The notes beneath the pieces are model-generated. The model was not told the DNA's origin, did no database searches, and saw nothing but the letters and a program-made list of their open reading frames with translations. From Larix kaempferi (taxonomy: Eukaryota; Streptophyta; Pinopsida; Pinales; Pinaceae): a stretch of 64,000 nt of DNA. The stretch's first letter is position 1. Every line of letters begins with the position of its first letter. The stretch lies in assembly GCA_027924585.1 (NCBI GenBank), contig BSBM01000106.1, positions 41,559,501-41,623,500 on the forward strand. The letters are read 5' to 3'. Below, in pieces: positions 45,691-57,872 of this stretch. A program made the position numbers and the translations under genes.

Positions 45691-46868
45691 ATCCAGAATT
45701 CTGTCTGTAATCTAAAGTGACAGATAGAACAGGTTGGAAGATGGTGCCAAAAATGTTCAATCTTCTTAACTGTTGCTGGAAAGTTCCAAGAGAATGGACG
45801 ATCTTTTCAGTTTCAACACGCTTACAAATAATCTACTGCAGTTTTGGTCGTGTTCATTTCAGCAAATTGATAGATTGTACTTTTATTTACTTGTTTTACG
45901 CTAATTTATTTAACTGTGATTTTCCATGTAAAACTCTGCAATTGATCCGAACTTGGCGTGATACCGTTTATCCTCTGTCGTAATTGTACTATCCTCACCT
46001 TCGGCATATTTCAAATATCTCTCCAGTGGATACCGTATACAAAACATCCGAACACTGTTGTCCTTGCAACTTATTTTTTTTTAAATAAAAATTAAATTAA
46101 ATTAAATCTTCCATTCCGTATTGATAACGATTGACTCTGGATTAGTTGAAGATCCAACCCTCGACCTTATTGAGATTTGTTAAATTGAATACAAAATCGT
46201 GCTATCAGTAAGTCTATTACAGAAGCATTAACTAAATAGATTTGATGGAATTAGGACTGGCATTCTTCACGGCTATGCCATCGGCGGGTGTAATCCCCCA
46301 TACATAAACACGAGCTTAGTTGGGAGTCAATCGGAGATGCTTGACACTCGGCATGTGGAAGAGAAATCTACGCCGCTGTCGAGTTGGACAACCAGCTCTC
46401 TGTTCTGCCCCTTAATTGGTGTCATTACTAAAGTGCTTGGCAAAACTGATATCAACGCAATCTTGTTTGCCTTTGAACTGCGGTTACCATCGTGACTTAT
46501 GGTGGAAGCCGATGATGCCTGTCATTTTTATTTTTATTTTAGTGGGCAGTTAACAGAGACTGATTTTTAATTACGGTTTATGGTAGAGTTTGATAGAGTA
46601 AGGATGTGGAGTTTAATGTCTTTATGTCTATCCTCTATTTAACTTTAAAATGTTAGTATATTATTTATTTATTTTGGCTAAACGATATGCTGCACAGAAT
46701 TAATATATTTTGCATAGTGCCTTCTTAAAATTACGTTAAACATGATTCTCATACTACCACTTCTCGTATTAATTCTGCGTAATATGTTGCTGTTGTGTAG
46801 TACTTAGTTCTTAGGTGTAGGTTTCGCTTTTTCTTTAAATTTATATCAAAATATGAATTGTGAGTAGT
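45691..46868. other. Spacer, no gene seen
   Basis: Mixed AT-rich DNA. It contains a short AAATT microsatellite near 46086. No frame matches a family I recognise. Confidence 0.5.
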
Positions 46869-46869
46869 A

Positions 46870-46900
<31 letters not shown>

Positions 46901-46901
46901 A
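46869..46901. repeat. (TA)n microsatellite
   Basis: About 14 uninterrupted TA dinucleotides. Confidence 0.9.
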
Positions 46902-47289
46902 GAGCTAAATGATATAAGAAAAGATTAGATCAGTTATAGAATGCATCTGGTTTATATCTAATTCAAAAAGCCATAGTTCAAATTAAAGTTTATTGTCCAT
47001 CTTTATAAGTTGAATACTCATCTTTTAGGGAAAATTATATTTATATATATAAATGGAAGTGAAAATCTTATGTGAATCATTAAAAGAAAAATTGTGTATT
47101 TATATTTACATATCATAAATTGTGTATTTATGTTACATATCATAGGAAAAGTGTTGTCAATTTACGAATTGGAATGGGAGATTGTTTATTGATTGATGGT
47201 TATTTTACGTGTCATTGGATATTTAAAATATTTAAATGTTAAATGAAATGATAGTTACTAACAATGGTTATAACATAGGTCGTTTGATA
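46902..47289. other. AT-rich spacer before the copia element
   Basis: No gene seen. It ends with TGATA (47285-47289), the target duplication of the copia element. Confidence 0.6.
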
Positions 47290-47686
47290 TGTTAAGTGTG
47301 AAGCCTTCAACATTAATTGCACCACCCAAGTCCATCAAATTAATTGCACCGCCCCTACCAAACTAACAACCAACCACCATTGTCTAAATTTAGTGTTGGT
47401 TGGTGGCAGCTGGTTGGTTTTATTGATGATCTTGGTGAATTTGAGTATTATATATATTCATTGTTAAATGTGTGGTGCTGAGCGCCAAGTAGAGAAGAGT
47501 GAAAATGGCGAGTTGAGAGAGATAGTGCTTCACTACTGTAATTATCGATTTCATAGTGGAAGTTGAGTGCAGGTGCGCTCCGTGGAAGTAGGCTTTTGCT
47601 GAACCACGAAAAATCTCGTGTCTTTTATTGTTCCCTTTTTTGCTTGAATGTGTGTGTATCCCCTAAGCCGTAGTTATATGCTAACA
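47290..47686 (+). repeat. 5' LTR of the copia element
   Basis: 397 bp, TGTTAAGTGTG to ATGCTAACA. It contains TATATATA near 47450, a likely TATA box. Confidence 0.96.
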
Positions 47687-47688
47687 AC

Positions 47689-47700
47689 TGGTATCAGAGC
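47689..47700 (+). other. Primer binding site, initiator Met tRNA
   Basis: TGGTATCAGAGC two bases after the LTR, the same primer as the Gag-protease element. Confidence 0.93.
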
Positions 47701-47807
47701 GTAGGTTTTCAGGCTTAGGGTGTATATGATCCAAAGTTGAGGATTCTGTAGCACAAGGTTCCCGGAGTCCGGAACAGCAGCCGCGCAGCTGACACGTCGT
47801 CGGAGCA

Positions 47808-50800
47808 ATGGGGTCCGAGAAGGATACATACAAGATAGAGAAATTCAACGGTACGAATTTTAGCTTTTGGAGGATGTAGATGGAGGACTATCTGTACCAG
47901 AAGGACTTGTATTTGCCGATAGTAGAAAAGCCGAAGGACATATCCGATGAAGAATGGGTGGTCGAATGTAAACCAAAAGATATGACCGACGCGCAGTGGA
48001 TGGTTTTGGACCGGAAAGCGCTCGGAGCAATTCGACTTAGTTTGTCGAAATCAGTGGCCTTCAACATCAAGGGTCAAGAGACAGCGGCAAATCTCATGAA
48101 GGCCCTATCGAATTTATATGAGCAGCCTTCTGCGGCAAGGAAGGCCCATCTGATAAAGAAGCTAGTAAATCTGAAGATGTCAGAAAATCAGAGCTTCAAG
48201 GAGCACTTGAATGTGTTCAACGAGGTAACAGATGGGTTAAATTCGGTTTCTATAGTATTTGATGATGAAGTGTTGGCAGGCATAATTCTAGGCCAGATGC
48301 CAGAGAGTTGGAGTATGACGTGTCAATCGATCGCCAACTCATTCGGAAAAGAAAAGTTAGCCTTCCAACAGGTCGTAGACATGATTATGACCCAGGAAAT
48401 CAGGATGCGTGAAGAGGGATCAGGGGCATCATCTTCAGCACTGAATATGGAAGGTAGAGAAAGCAGAAACAGGAATCGAAACAGAAATCAACAAGGTAGA
48501 TCAAAGTCAAGAGGAAGATCCAAGTCCAGGAATCGTCAAGGCAACAATTCAGGTAATCAGCAACGAAGCAAGAAAGACATCGAGTGTTGGAATTGTGGCA
48601 AGATGGGTCACTACTCTAGTGAGTGTAGATCTGGAAAGAAGGACGATGGCAAGAGTAGTGCAAATTGTGTTTCAGAGGAGGTAGACGATTGCCTTATTTG
48701 TGCATTGGAAAGCAAGACGGAATCTTGGGTGTTGGACTCAGGGGCGTCATTCCATGCCACCTCACACATGGATTTGTTCGAGAACTATGTCTCCGGAAAT
48801 TTCGGTAAGGTGTATCTTGGTGACGATCAAGCATGCGACATTACCGGGAAAGGAGATGTGAAGATCCAGCTGAATGGCTCAGTTTGGAAACTTAACAACG
48901 TGAGACATGTACCAGACTTGAGAAAGAATTTGATCTCCATTGGGTAGTTAGCTTCAGACAGCTATGTGACGACTTTCACGGGAGATAAGTGGAAGATCTC
49001 GAAAGGAGCAATGACAATCGCCCGAGGAACTAAGAACGGAACTCTTTATACAACTACCGATGGGTGTGGTTTGGCCGTAGTGGCGGAAGATAAAGAGGAT
49101 CCAAATTTGTGGCACCAAAGGTTTGGGCACATGAGTAGTCAGGGATTGAAGTGTTTGCAATCGAGAGGTAAACTGCCAGGGTTGAAGTCCGTTGAGGTTG
49201 ATTTCTGTGAGAGTTGCATTCTTGGGAAGCAGAAGCGAGTGAGCTTCAAGAAGACCGGAAGAGAACTGGCAAAGGAGAAGATGGAACTAGTGCACACCGA
49301 CGTATGGGGTCCAGCTTCAGTCTCATCAATCGGAGGTAAACAGTATTTTGTCACTTTCATTGACGACCATTCTAGGAAGGTATGGGTTTACTTCTTACGA
49401 CACAAGTCTGATGTGTTTGAGGCTTTCAAGAAATGGAAAGCTATGGTTGAAAATGAGACAGGGTTGAATATCAAGAAGTTGCGTTCAGACAATGGTGGAG
49501 AATACGAAAACAACGAGTTCAAGAAGTTTTGCTACCATAGCGGGATAAAGCTCATAAGGACGGTGCCAGGTACACCGCAACAGAATGGTACAACAGAACG
49601 TATGAACAGGACATTGACTGAGAGAGCTAGAAGCATGCGCCTACAGTCAGGGTTGCCGAAGCAGTTCTGGGCAGAAGCAGTCAATACAACAGCATACTTG
49701 ATCAATAGAGGACCATCAAAGCCTTTGGACCTCGCTATACCAGAAGAGATCTGGACTGGGAAAGAGGTAAAACTTTCTCATTTGAAAGTGTTTGGGTGCA
49801 TATCTTATGTACATGTAAGTGATCATGCAAGGAGCAAGTTGGACGCCAAATCAGTGAAATGCACCTTGATGGGTTATGGCGAAGACGAGTTTGGATATAA
49901 ACTCTGGGACGACCAAAACCGCAAGATGATCAGAAGTAGAGATGTTGTCTTCAATGAAAAGATCATGTACAAGGACAGAAACACAGAGAAGTCTGAGCAG
50001 AGAGAACCAGACTATTTTGGGCCAGAGGATGTATCGGGTGGTAGGATCATGGAACATGGTAGTCAGAAAGATGAAGAACTAGGTGTGCAGCCTCAGGTTG
50101 AAGAACCTATACCACAAGATGAAATTCCAGGACCACATAGTCCGATTGTTCGGAGGGTACTCAATCCACAGGTTGGGAATGATTTGAGAAGATCCCCAAC
50201 GGCCCAGAGTACATTACGAAAATCCACTCGCCCACATGTACCAAATAGGAGGTACTTGCAATATTTGTTGTTGACAGATGCAGGAGAACCTGAATGCTAT
50301 GATGAGGCATGTCAGGGAGAAGATGCGAGCAAGTGGGAGCTTGCAATGAAGGATGAGATGAAGTCGCTTGTCTCCAATCAAACTTGGGAGTTAGCCAAGT
50401 TACCTGAAGGAAAGAAATCCCTACAGAACAAATGGGTGTTTCGAATCAAAGAGGAACATGATGGTTCCAAGAGATACAAGGCGAGACTGGAACCCCAAAG
50501 GCTTTCAACAAAAGGAAGGTATTGATTACACTGAGATTTTTTCTCCTGTTGTTAAACTAACTACGATCCGGTTAGTGTTAAGCATTGTCGCTACAAAGGG
50601 GTTATATCTTGAGCAGTTGGATGTCAAAACTGCATTTCTTCATGGAGATTTGGAGGAAGAGATATACATGCAACAACCAGAGGGGTTTGCAGAAAAGGGC
50701 AATGAAGAGATGGTTTGCAGATTGACAAAGAGCTTGTATGGTTTAAAACAAGCTCCCCGACAGTGGTACAAGAAGTTTGACGGGTTTATGCAAATGAATG

Positions 50801-51837
50801 GGTACTTCAGATGCAATGCTGACCATTGCTGCTACTTCAAGAAAGTTAAATCGAGTTTCATAATATTGTTACTTTATGTTGATGACATGTTAGTAGCTAG
50901 TGCAAATTTGGAAGAGATTAACAATTTGAAGAAGCAATTGTCGAGTGAATTCGAAATGAAGGATTTGGGTGCAGCAAAGCAAATACTTGGAATGAGGATT
51001 AGCAGAGACGAACAGGGAGGTACTTTGCAGCTGTCTCAAGCAGAGTACATTCGTAAGGTGTTACAGAGGTTCAACATGAAGGATGCAAAGCCAGTCAGAA
51101 CACCTTTAGCTGGTCACTTTAGATTGTCCAAGGAACAGTGTCCAGAGACAGACGAAGAGAAGGACTTCATGGCCAGAGTACCATATGCCTCAGCCATTGG
51201 AAGCCTGATGTATGCCATGGTTTGCACGTGACCAGACATCTCCCATGCAGTGGGAGTTGTGAGGAGATACATGTCTAATCCAGGCAAGCAACACTGGGAA
51301 GCAGTGAAGTGGATCCTAAGGTACCTGTGGGGTACGACAGAGAAGTGTCTGACCTTCAGAAAAGATGAGCTCAAGCTGGAAGGTTATGTGGATTCCGATT
51401 TTGCTAGAGAGGTGGATCATAGGAGGAGCACCACAGGATATGTGTTCACACTGGGGAGTACTGCTATTAGTTGGGTTTCTCAGTTGCAGAAGATAGTGAC
51501 AATATCTACAACTGAAGCGGAATATGTGGCTGTGACTGAAGCTAGCAAGGAGCTTATATGGTTACAGGGGTTATTAGCAGAGATAGGATTCGAGCAAGAG
51601 ATGAATGTGTTGCACAGTGATAGACAGAGTGCTATACACTTGGCAAAGAATTCGGCATTCCATTCTAGGACCAAGCACATAGACTTGCGTTACCATTTCA
51701 TTCGGTCATTAATCGAGGATGGGGTATTGAAGCTTGTGAAGATCGCAGGGAGCAAGAATCCGGCTGACATGTTAACCAAACTAGTCACTACGGAGAAACT
51801 AGAGCTATGCGCAGCTTCAGTGGGTCTTCAAGGTTGA
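47808..51837 (+). pseudogene. Copia Gag-Pol polyprotein, four disabling mutations
   Basis: ATG 47808 begins MGSEKDTYKIEKFNG. Gag (to about 48650) has a zinc knuckle CWNCGKMGHYSSEC near 48585, followed by protease WVLDSGASFHAT (48726). Integrase has LWHQRFGHM...CESCILGKQ and a DDE core: HTDVWGPA 49293, RSDNGGEY 49486, and PQQNGTTERMNRT with the Glu near 49599. RT has FLHGDLEEEIYMQQPEGF, SLYGLKQAPRQWY and the catalytic YVDDM at 50875. RNase H has YVDSDFA and HSRTKHIDLRYHFIR; SDRQSA stands where SDNQSA is usual. Damage: TAG 47877 and TAG 48945 (Gln expected at both), a one-base frame change near 50490, and TGA 51229 (Arg expected). Otherwise full length, ending at 51837. Confidence 0.95.
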
Positions 51838-51916
51838 AGACAGAGAAGGATGAGCGCACCGTATCTATCCACTAGTCATCGAAGGAGGAGGAAGAAGTCC
51901 ACTCGAGTTTCAGTCT

Positions 51917-51929
51917 TCAAGTGGGAGAT
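51917..51929 (+). other. Polypurine tract of the copia element
   Basis: The purine-rich CAAGTGGGAGAT just before the 3' LTR is the likely primer for plus-strand synthesis. Confidence 0.7.
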
Positions 51930-52326
51930 TGTTAAGTGTGAAGCCTTCAACATTAATTGCACCACCCAAGTCCATCAAATTAATTGCACCGCCCCTACCA
52001 AACTAACAACCAACCACCATTGTCTAAATTTAGTGTTGGTTGGTGGCAGCTGGTTGGTTTTATTGATGATCTTGGTGAATTTGAGTATTATATATATTCA
52101 TTGTAAAATGTGTGGTGCTGAGCGCCATGTAGAGAAGAGTGAAAATGGCGAGTTGAGAGAGATAGTGCTTCACTACTGTAATTATCGATTTCATAGTGGA
52201 AGTTGAGTGCAAGTGCGCTCCGTGGAAGTAGGCTTTTGCTGAACCACGAAAAATCTCGTGTCTTTTATTGTTCCCTTTTTTGCTTGAATGTGTGTGTATC
52301 CCCTAAGCCGTAGTTATATGCTAACA
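51930..52326 (+). repeat. 3' LTR of the copia element
   Basis: 397 bp. Compared with the 5' LTR I see three differences: TTGTTAAATG to TTGTAAAATG, GCCAAGTAG to GCCATGTAG, and GTGCAGGTG to GTGCAAGTG. Confidence 0.96.
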
Positions 52327-54891
52327 TGATATGTAAAAGGCAAAACTATGCATATAGTTCTATATTGTATCAATGTATTTTTAATAGATGTAAGGTGAGG
52401 GTTACCTATATGTTACTATATCAATACTTGTAGAGTAGCGAAAGTCTTTATGGGTTTTGTTTTAAAGTAGGGTTAGGTAAAAAGAAAAACTAATGGTACT
52501 GAGTTGGTGCTTTGTATATATGATTTTACTAATGTTGAAAAGTTGATGTGAGCAAGTTTAATAGGTAAGGCGCACACTTACAGAACATGAATGAATAGGG
52601 AGAATTCGCACACATTGATTAAATTATAGTGTCATTTTGTAATTAAAAGTTATGGATTGAATTTGTAAATGTTTGTAAGTCATTATGAGCATTCATGATT
52701 TAGAACTTGTGATATATCTTTGTTCTTTAAAAAAAAAAACATGATATAAATGTTAATAACACCAAAAGTTGAGCACAGGGATGCTAACCACCTGATGATG
52801 TGCAACTTAACAAAGAGACGACTAGTTCTGATGATAAGACTCGATGAGACTATATAGACACATAAGATGAAACTTGGAAAGTCTACCGAAAGGGACCAAA
52901 CGAAGACAATTTTTAGTAAATCGAGGTATGGAGATGATCAACACAATGAACTGAACATAATAACCAATTGACATGGTCAAACCTTAAAGAAAATATGGTT
53001 ATCATTCAAGATGGAATGCGATAAGGATAAGGAAAACACACTTAGTGCGACTTGATGAGATCGTCGAAGCAGTCCCATGACAAAAGAAATGATGAAATGA
53101 GGTAAGGATGTGATAAGCTCATTAACCTAGACATGATGATACTGATGAAAGGACTAAGAGCTAATTTTTGAACCGTACGACTAAGTCACTAAGTTTCGAT
53201 GCCTCGAATCCTATCAAAATGAGAACCAATGTTGTTAAATCATTTAAGGGTTTTTGGAAGTAGTCTTGTGGGAATTGATTTTTGAACTGTTTGAGGGTCT
53301 CTCACCTGATATGTTAATACTATGATTATAGCTTACTGAATATTTTACGATGTTTTCCTTCTCGTCGTGAAGGGAGGATAACGAAATAGATTGAATCCTT
53401 GCTCAGATTTGTTATGTTTTGAGAAATTTATTTGGTGGCTATTGAAGCAATGCATCCTATTGAAAGTTTGAACATTGTAGACCCACATGAACAAATAAGA
53501 GATATAGAAAATCCAGCTGGGACTGAAAATTATGGAATGTATTATCAGATTGATATGAGACGAAATTACGATTAAGATCCTGAGGTTGTATTATAACTGT
53601 ACTAGATGATATAGGAGCTAATGAATTTAACCACTTGTGCTTATAGCCTTGATTATTGGAGAAAACTAGAATTCAATGATGATAGGGATGTATGAATCTC
53701 ATTATATACATGTATTGTGTATCAATATAATGTCTTTTTAAATCTTTTTGAGAATGACTCTTACACTATTGAATTAAATAGATTATGTTCAAATAGAATG
53801 TAAAACATGGTTATTGTGGATGTATTTAATGATAAATGACAAGTAATGACCATATATGAATTTAAAGAAAGAAGTGCTTAGATGATTTTGAAGGTGGGAT
53901 GCTTATGATTTACTATCAAGAAGGAATGAATATATATAATGTTTAATAATGGGAGATGTGACTTACGATGAGCGATGCATGGAGATCAATGCGGAAAAAT
54001 TTAGAGTTACAGTTTTACTTCTTCTCCTTCGGTAAGGATACTCCCAGCTTCTCGAACAGGTTAGAATTATTCTCCTCTAAATTGGCTAGTATGTAAGATT
54101 GAATTGCATTCAGGGTTTGTATACTTTTGATGAAGGGTTTTGCGTCAAGAATTTTAGCAATTGGTTGTAGATGCTTATTTTGTAAATCAATATGATGACT
54201 TCATGGGTATGCACTACTAGTTGTAATCATGCTTTGGATTGTGAAAAGAGAGAAGTTATACTTACGTTGAATTATAGGATCTTGACTAAGGAAGAGAAGA
54301 AATCCTTACGTAACTTTGTTTATAAAATTGAGATTATAATTTTTAAATGGACCTCCAGTATTTAATTGTACCTCGGATTATGAGAAGAGAGAGGTTGTAT
54401 GTGAGATTAATTTATGAATGGTTGTATTGCAGAATAGAAATTGGAAGGGTTAACTCTTATTTTGAAATTTAGATACTGTTTAAAATATATGATAGTTATA
54501 CGTAGCTATAGAAAATGGATAAATTGGGATTGAATATTTTATCGCTTATGTTGAAATGTGTCAGTGCTTTAAGGATTTTCGTAAATGATGTACTTAATAG
54601 TTTTGTTGAAGGGAAGGAATTTGTCATAGACGATTTCAAATCCTAGTTACAATTAGCGATGTCAAGGGAGAACTGTTGTGGGGATTGCAACACTACGAAA
54701 GGTACGATTTAGTTATATTATCAATTATGCGGTTTATACTTATATGAAGGTAGAAAAGAGGAAATGAAATTTTATTGTCAATTGGGATATATTGAAGAAA
54801 TGAAGGTGAAAAGGAAGTGAAAACTCACCGTGGAAGCACATGAGACTTAACTTCAGGACGAAGTTTTAATAAGAGGGGGTGTATGTAATGC
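52327..54891. other. Decayed sequence, probable remains of a Ty3 element
   Basis: No long frame survives. The last stretch before 54892 (GGACGAAGTTTTAATAAGAG then GGGGGTG) has the look of the end of a Ty3 pol gene and its polypurine tract. The body is too mutated for me to name domains. Confidence 0.4.
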
Positions 54892-56900
54892 CCGCCTTGG
54901 TACCTTAACTGTTTAGAATAATGAGGTACTAGTTTTGAAATGAACCGACTAAGTAAAACACGAACCATTTGAAATTACTTTGAAAATACTTGAACGACAG
55001 GTATAGAAACTATTACTTTACTTAATAAATGAATGCTCGACTGATTGAGTTAGAATGGGTAAATGTTAGACATGCTTGACTAATTGAGATAGGATGATTG
55101 AATGTTACATATACTCGACTGACTGAGATATTATGATGGATGATGAAATATTTCATAGTGCAATGCTACTAATGTGCGCTTGAGTGTGTGTGTGTGCAGT
55201 GGCAGGTAAGACGATTTACCGATTGACCCACAATGGAATTATAGGGGTCGTAAGAATGGAAAGAACACTTAGGGGTACGGAGACTGACTGTCGACCCTGA
55301 ACTAGTAATCCACGCACGGGTGAAGCCATTTCAGCTCACTCGGGAACGCGTATGTCGTACGGGAAAGACCATAATGATTTGGTCGTGTGCGATGAGTTGA
55401 GCGGCGCGCAATAAGGAGAGCCTTATCCCTCAACATCCCTTAGTCTCCAAGGGGCGTAGTTGAGAGATCGCGGTAACGACTCCCGATCGCTATGCAGTAC
55501 TACCCATAAGAAGAAAGAAAGATACTGTCGGAAGGGCCAGCCGAAGAGGTACCTAGACAAAAGAAGAATGGAAAAAGAAAACTACTCATACATACATAAT
55601 TAAATAATATACATGTGGAAGTTTTAGAGAATTTAATAATAAATTATTCAATATTCTATTATTATTGTTATCATGATGTCGTGTTGGCCATGATGCATGG
55701 GATTGAAAGCTTTGGTGGGCCATAACCCACAGTTGTAATTATTTTTGTTTGTTTGTCGAAATATTTGCTTTCCGTAAAAGTTGTGTCAGTTCAGGTCCCC
55801 ATATGTCACTGACCACTACGGGATGAGATAACAATCATGACAGTCCTTGTGATTGCCTCGAATCTTTGCTTTTGACCAACGTCTGCCGATCCTCCCTACT
55901 TTTATGATTGAGAAAGAAATTTGAAATTTAGAAAAGATAATGTTCTCTTTTTTTTAATTAATGGAAATATATTTTAATTATTTCAAAATGAAAATATTTA
56001 AATAGAATAAAGAATTATCTTAAATATTTTCTTTTTACTATAAAAGAAAAAGAAAAGATGGTAAATAGAATAAACAATTATTTGAATAAAATATTTCTTT
56101 AAATTTAGGAAAAAAAAAAAAGAAAAGAAAAAGATTTGAATCTAGTAAGAAAATATTTTGAATAAAATATTTGTTTTTATAAAACAAAAAAAGAAAAGGA
56201 AAATAATAGAATAGACATGGATCTTTCTACAACAACTAGATTGGAGAAGACAAACACAACTGAGACTCTCTTAAAGACAACTACACCTACCTTGCATTGA
56301 TTTAGGGAGTTAGGTGTACACATTGAGTGAGAAATAGACACTTGTAATTGAGAATAAAACTAATTCAAATATTAAATTAATTTAAATAATGTGCATGGAC
56401 AGACACATGGCACAGAAGCTTTTCCTATATAAAGAGGGAGGAGAAAGAGAAAGGGATCTCTTGCAGCCTAATGCTGGATGGTCATCATAATCTTGGATTA
56501 TGTTATGATCCTTGGAGTTGGGAATAGATGGAACAGGGATTGGGAGCTCCTTTCGAAAGGTTAGCTAAGTGTTTTCTTACGACCCCATTAGCTTGGGGGT
56601 TCAAGGTGAAGAAGATTAGCCTCGATACGGTAGGGTGGTCAACCGAGGGGTCACTTGGTACTTCATCAGGAGATTGGATTGGATCGTGCGGAAACCACTT
56701 CGAGGACTCCATCGATTCACTGGACCAACCGTCGAAAACAAGTTTGAAGTATTTTTATTTTAATTATTTTGCTAAATCTTTTTTCAAATGAATAATTATG
56801 AGAATATAGTTTTATATATTGACATTCATGAACTAGATCCGTGGATTCTATATCTTTTTCTGAAAAAAAAATTGTAATGGAATTTTTTTTTGGGACCTCG
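54892..56900 (+). repeat. Probable Ty3-type LTR, old
   Basis: Starts TGTAATGCCCGCC right after a purine-rich tract, as plant Ty3 LTRs often do. A TATA box CTATATAAAG at about 56428 and a G/A-rich start region follow. The right end is not identified, and I find no second copy in the window. It contains the 39-bp tandem repeat listed next. Confidence 0.45.
55034..55137. repeat. 39-bp tandem repeat, about 2.7 copies
   Basis: TGCTCGACTGATTGAG at 55034, TGCTTGACTAATTGAG at 55073 and TACTCGACTGACTGAG at 55112, at a constant 39-bp spacing. Confidence 0.85.
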
Positions 56901-57451
56901 AAAAGTGGGGACCCTGAAGAGTTGTTTATTGAATATTTAGGAAAATCTTAGCTAAGTGTGGTTGAATTGAACATTAAATTGTAAGAATTTTTTTATCTTG
57001 ATATTGTTTGATTCAAGATGGATAACCAACTTCTTTGTAGGTCTAGAAGGACTAGAGCTCCCTTATGAGATAGTGCATAGTTTCCTTCTAAGAGTCATAG
57101 GTTGGATAACCCCAAATCTTCCCCCCAGGGGTCAAACAAATAGAACCGAGAGATTTTAAACATCCCATAAGGGATGAAGAAGAAAACAAGAAAGAAAATA
57201 TGATGATCTATTAGAGGAAGGGTACCTAAGATATCCTGAGAGCCACATATCCATACCTAGAAGGAGCCTATCCATCCTATTTAAGAAAACTTATGTTTGA
57301 TTGAGAGCGAGGACCTAATGGACACAACAACTATTGTCAATTTTAACATGCCCTTCACTAGATCCCAAATCCCATTGTTCATTCACCAATTTGTAAGTTT
57401 GAAAATCAAGGTCATGTCTCAAATTCCATATCCCTATACTAGTGGGCTAAC

Positions 57452-57826
57452 ATGAGTAACACTGGTGGAAGTTCACAGGATGGGGGAACCTATGCACCTG
57501 CTTCTAGCCCTCCTATGGGAGGAATCAATTTGATAGTTTTGAGTATCCTAGATGCTAGTATATTTCCATCCACTTATGGAGTATCTCTAGGAGTATCTTT
57601 CCCCTATATTATAACTCCTAATAGTGGAGCTGGGACTTCAACATCTTCCCTTGAGGATAGCAACCCTTTCTCCTTTGGACTATCGTCAGTTGGGATGCCT
57701 CATGTATTTTTTAGTAAGCCTCCTACTTTTCCTAGTTTCAACATGTCAACAAGAATTTCTTTAGTCCTCTTCAATGCATTCCCATTTGGAGAAGGACATA
57801 TTCCCCTATTTGTTCCATTTGTATGA
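57452..57826 (+). CDS. Unrecognised 124-codon ORF, possibly a gag remnant
   Basis: Ser/Gly/Pro/Phe-rich (MSNTGGSSQDGGTYAPASS). I do not recognise it. It lies between two probable LTR starts (54892 and 57873), so a non-autonomous retrotransposon Gag N-terminus is possible. It could also be a chance frame. Confidence 0.3.
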   Translation: MSNTGGSSQDGGTYAPASSPPMGGINLIVLSILDASIFPSTYGVSLGVSFPYIITPNSGAGTSTSSLEDSNPFSFGLSSVGMPHVFFSKPPTFPSFNMSTRISLVLFNAFPFGEGHIPLFVPFV

Positions 57827-57872
57827 AATAGAGCTACTCTCAACTTCAGTGTGCATCAAGGAAGAGTGTTGT

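Larger units (their letters stand above)
47290..52326 (+). mobile_element. Ty1/copia LTR retrotransposon, full length but mutated
   Basis: 5,037 bp with two 397-bp LTRs, an initiator-Met primer site, gag-pol in copia order (Gag, protease, integrase, RT, RNase H), and the 5-bp target duplication TGATA (47285-47289 and 52327-52331). The LTRs differ at three sites that I can see, so the insertion is fairly recent but older than the Gag-protease element at 6229. Confidence 0.96.

Noticed and set aside
51850-52206. 118-codon open frame across the end of copia pol and its 3' LTR
   Set aside because: It lies mostly in the LTR and is matched by the 5' LTR; no protein family is recognised.
55250-55560. 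GC-rich stretch considered as possible rRNA or tRNA
   Set aside because: No match to conserved rRNA words, and no cloverleaf with A and B boxes could be drawn. It lies within a probable LTR.
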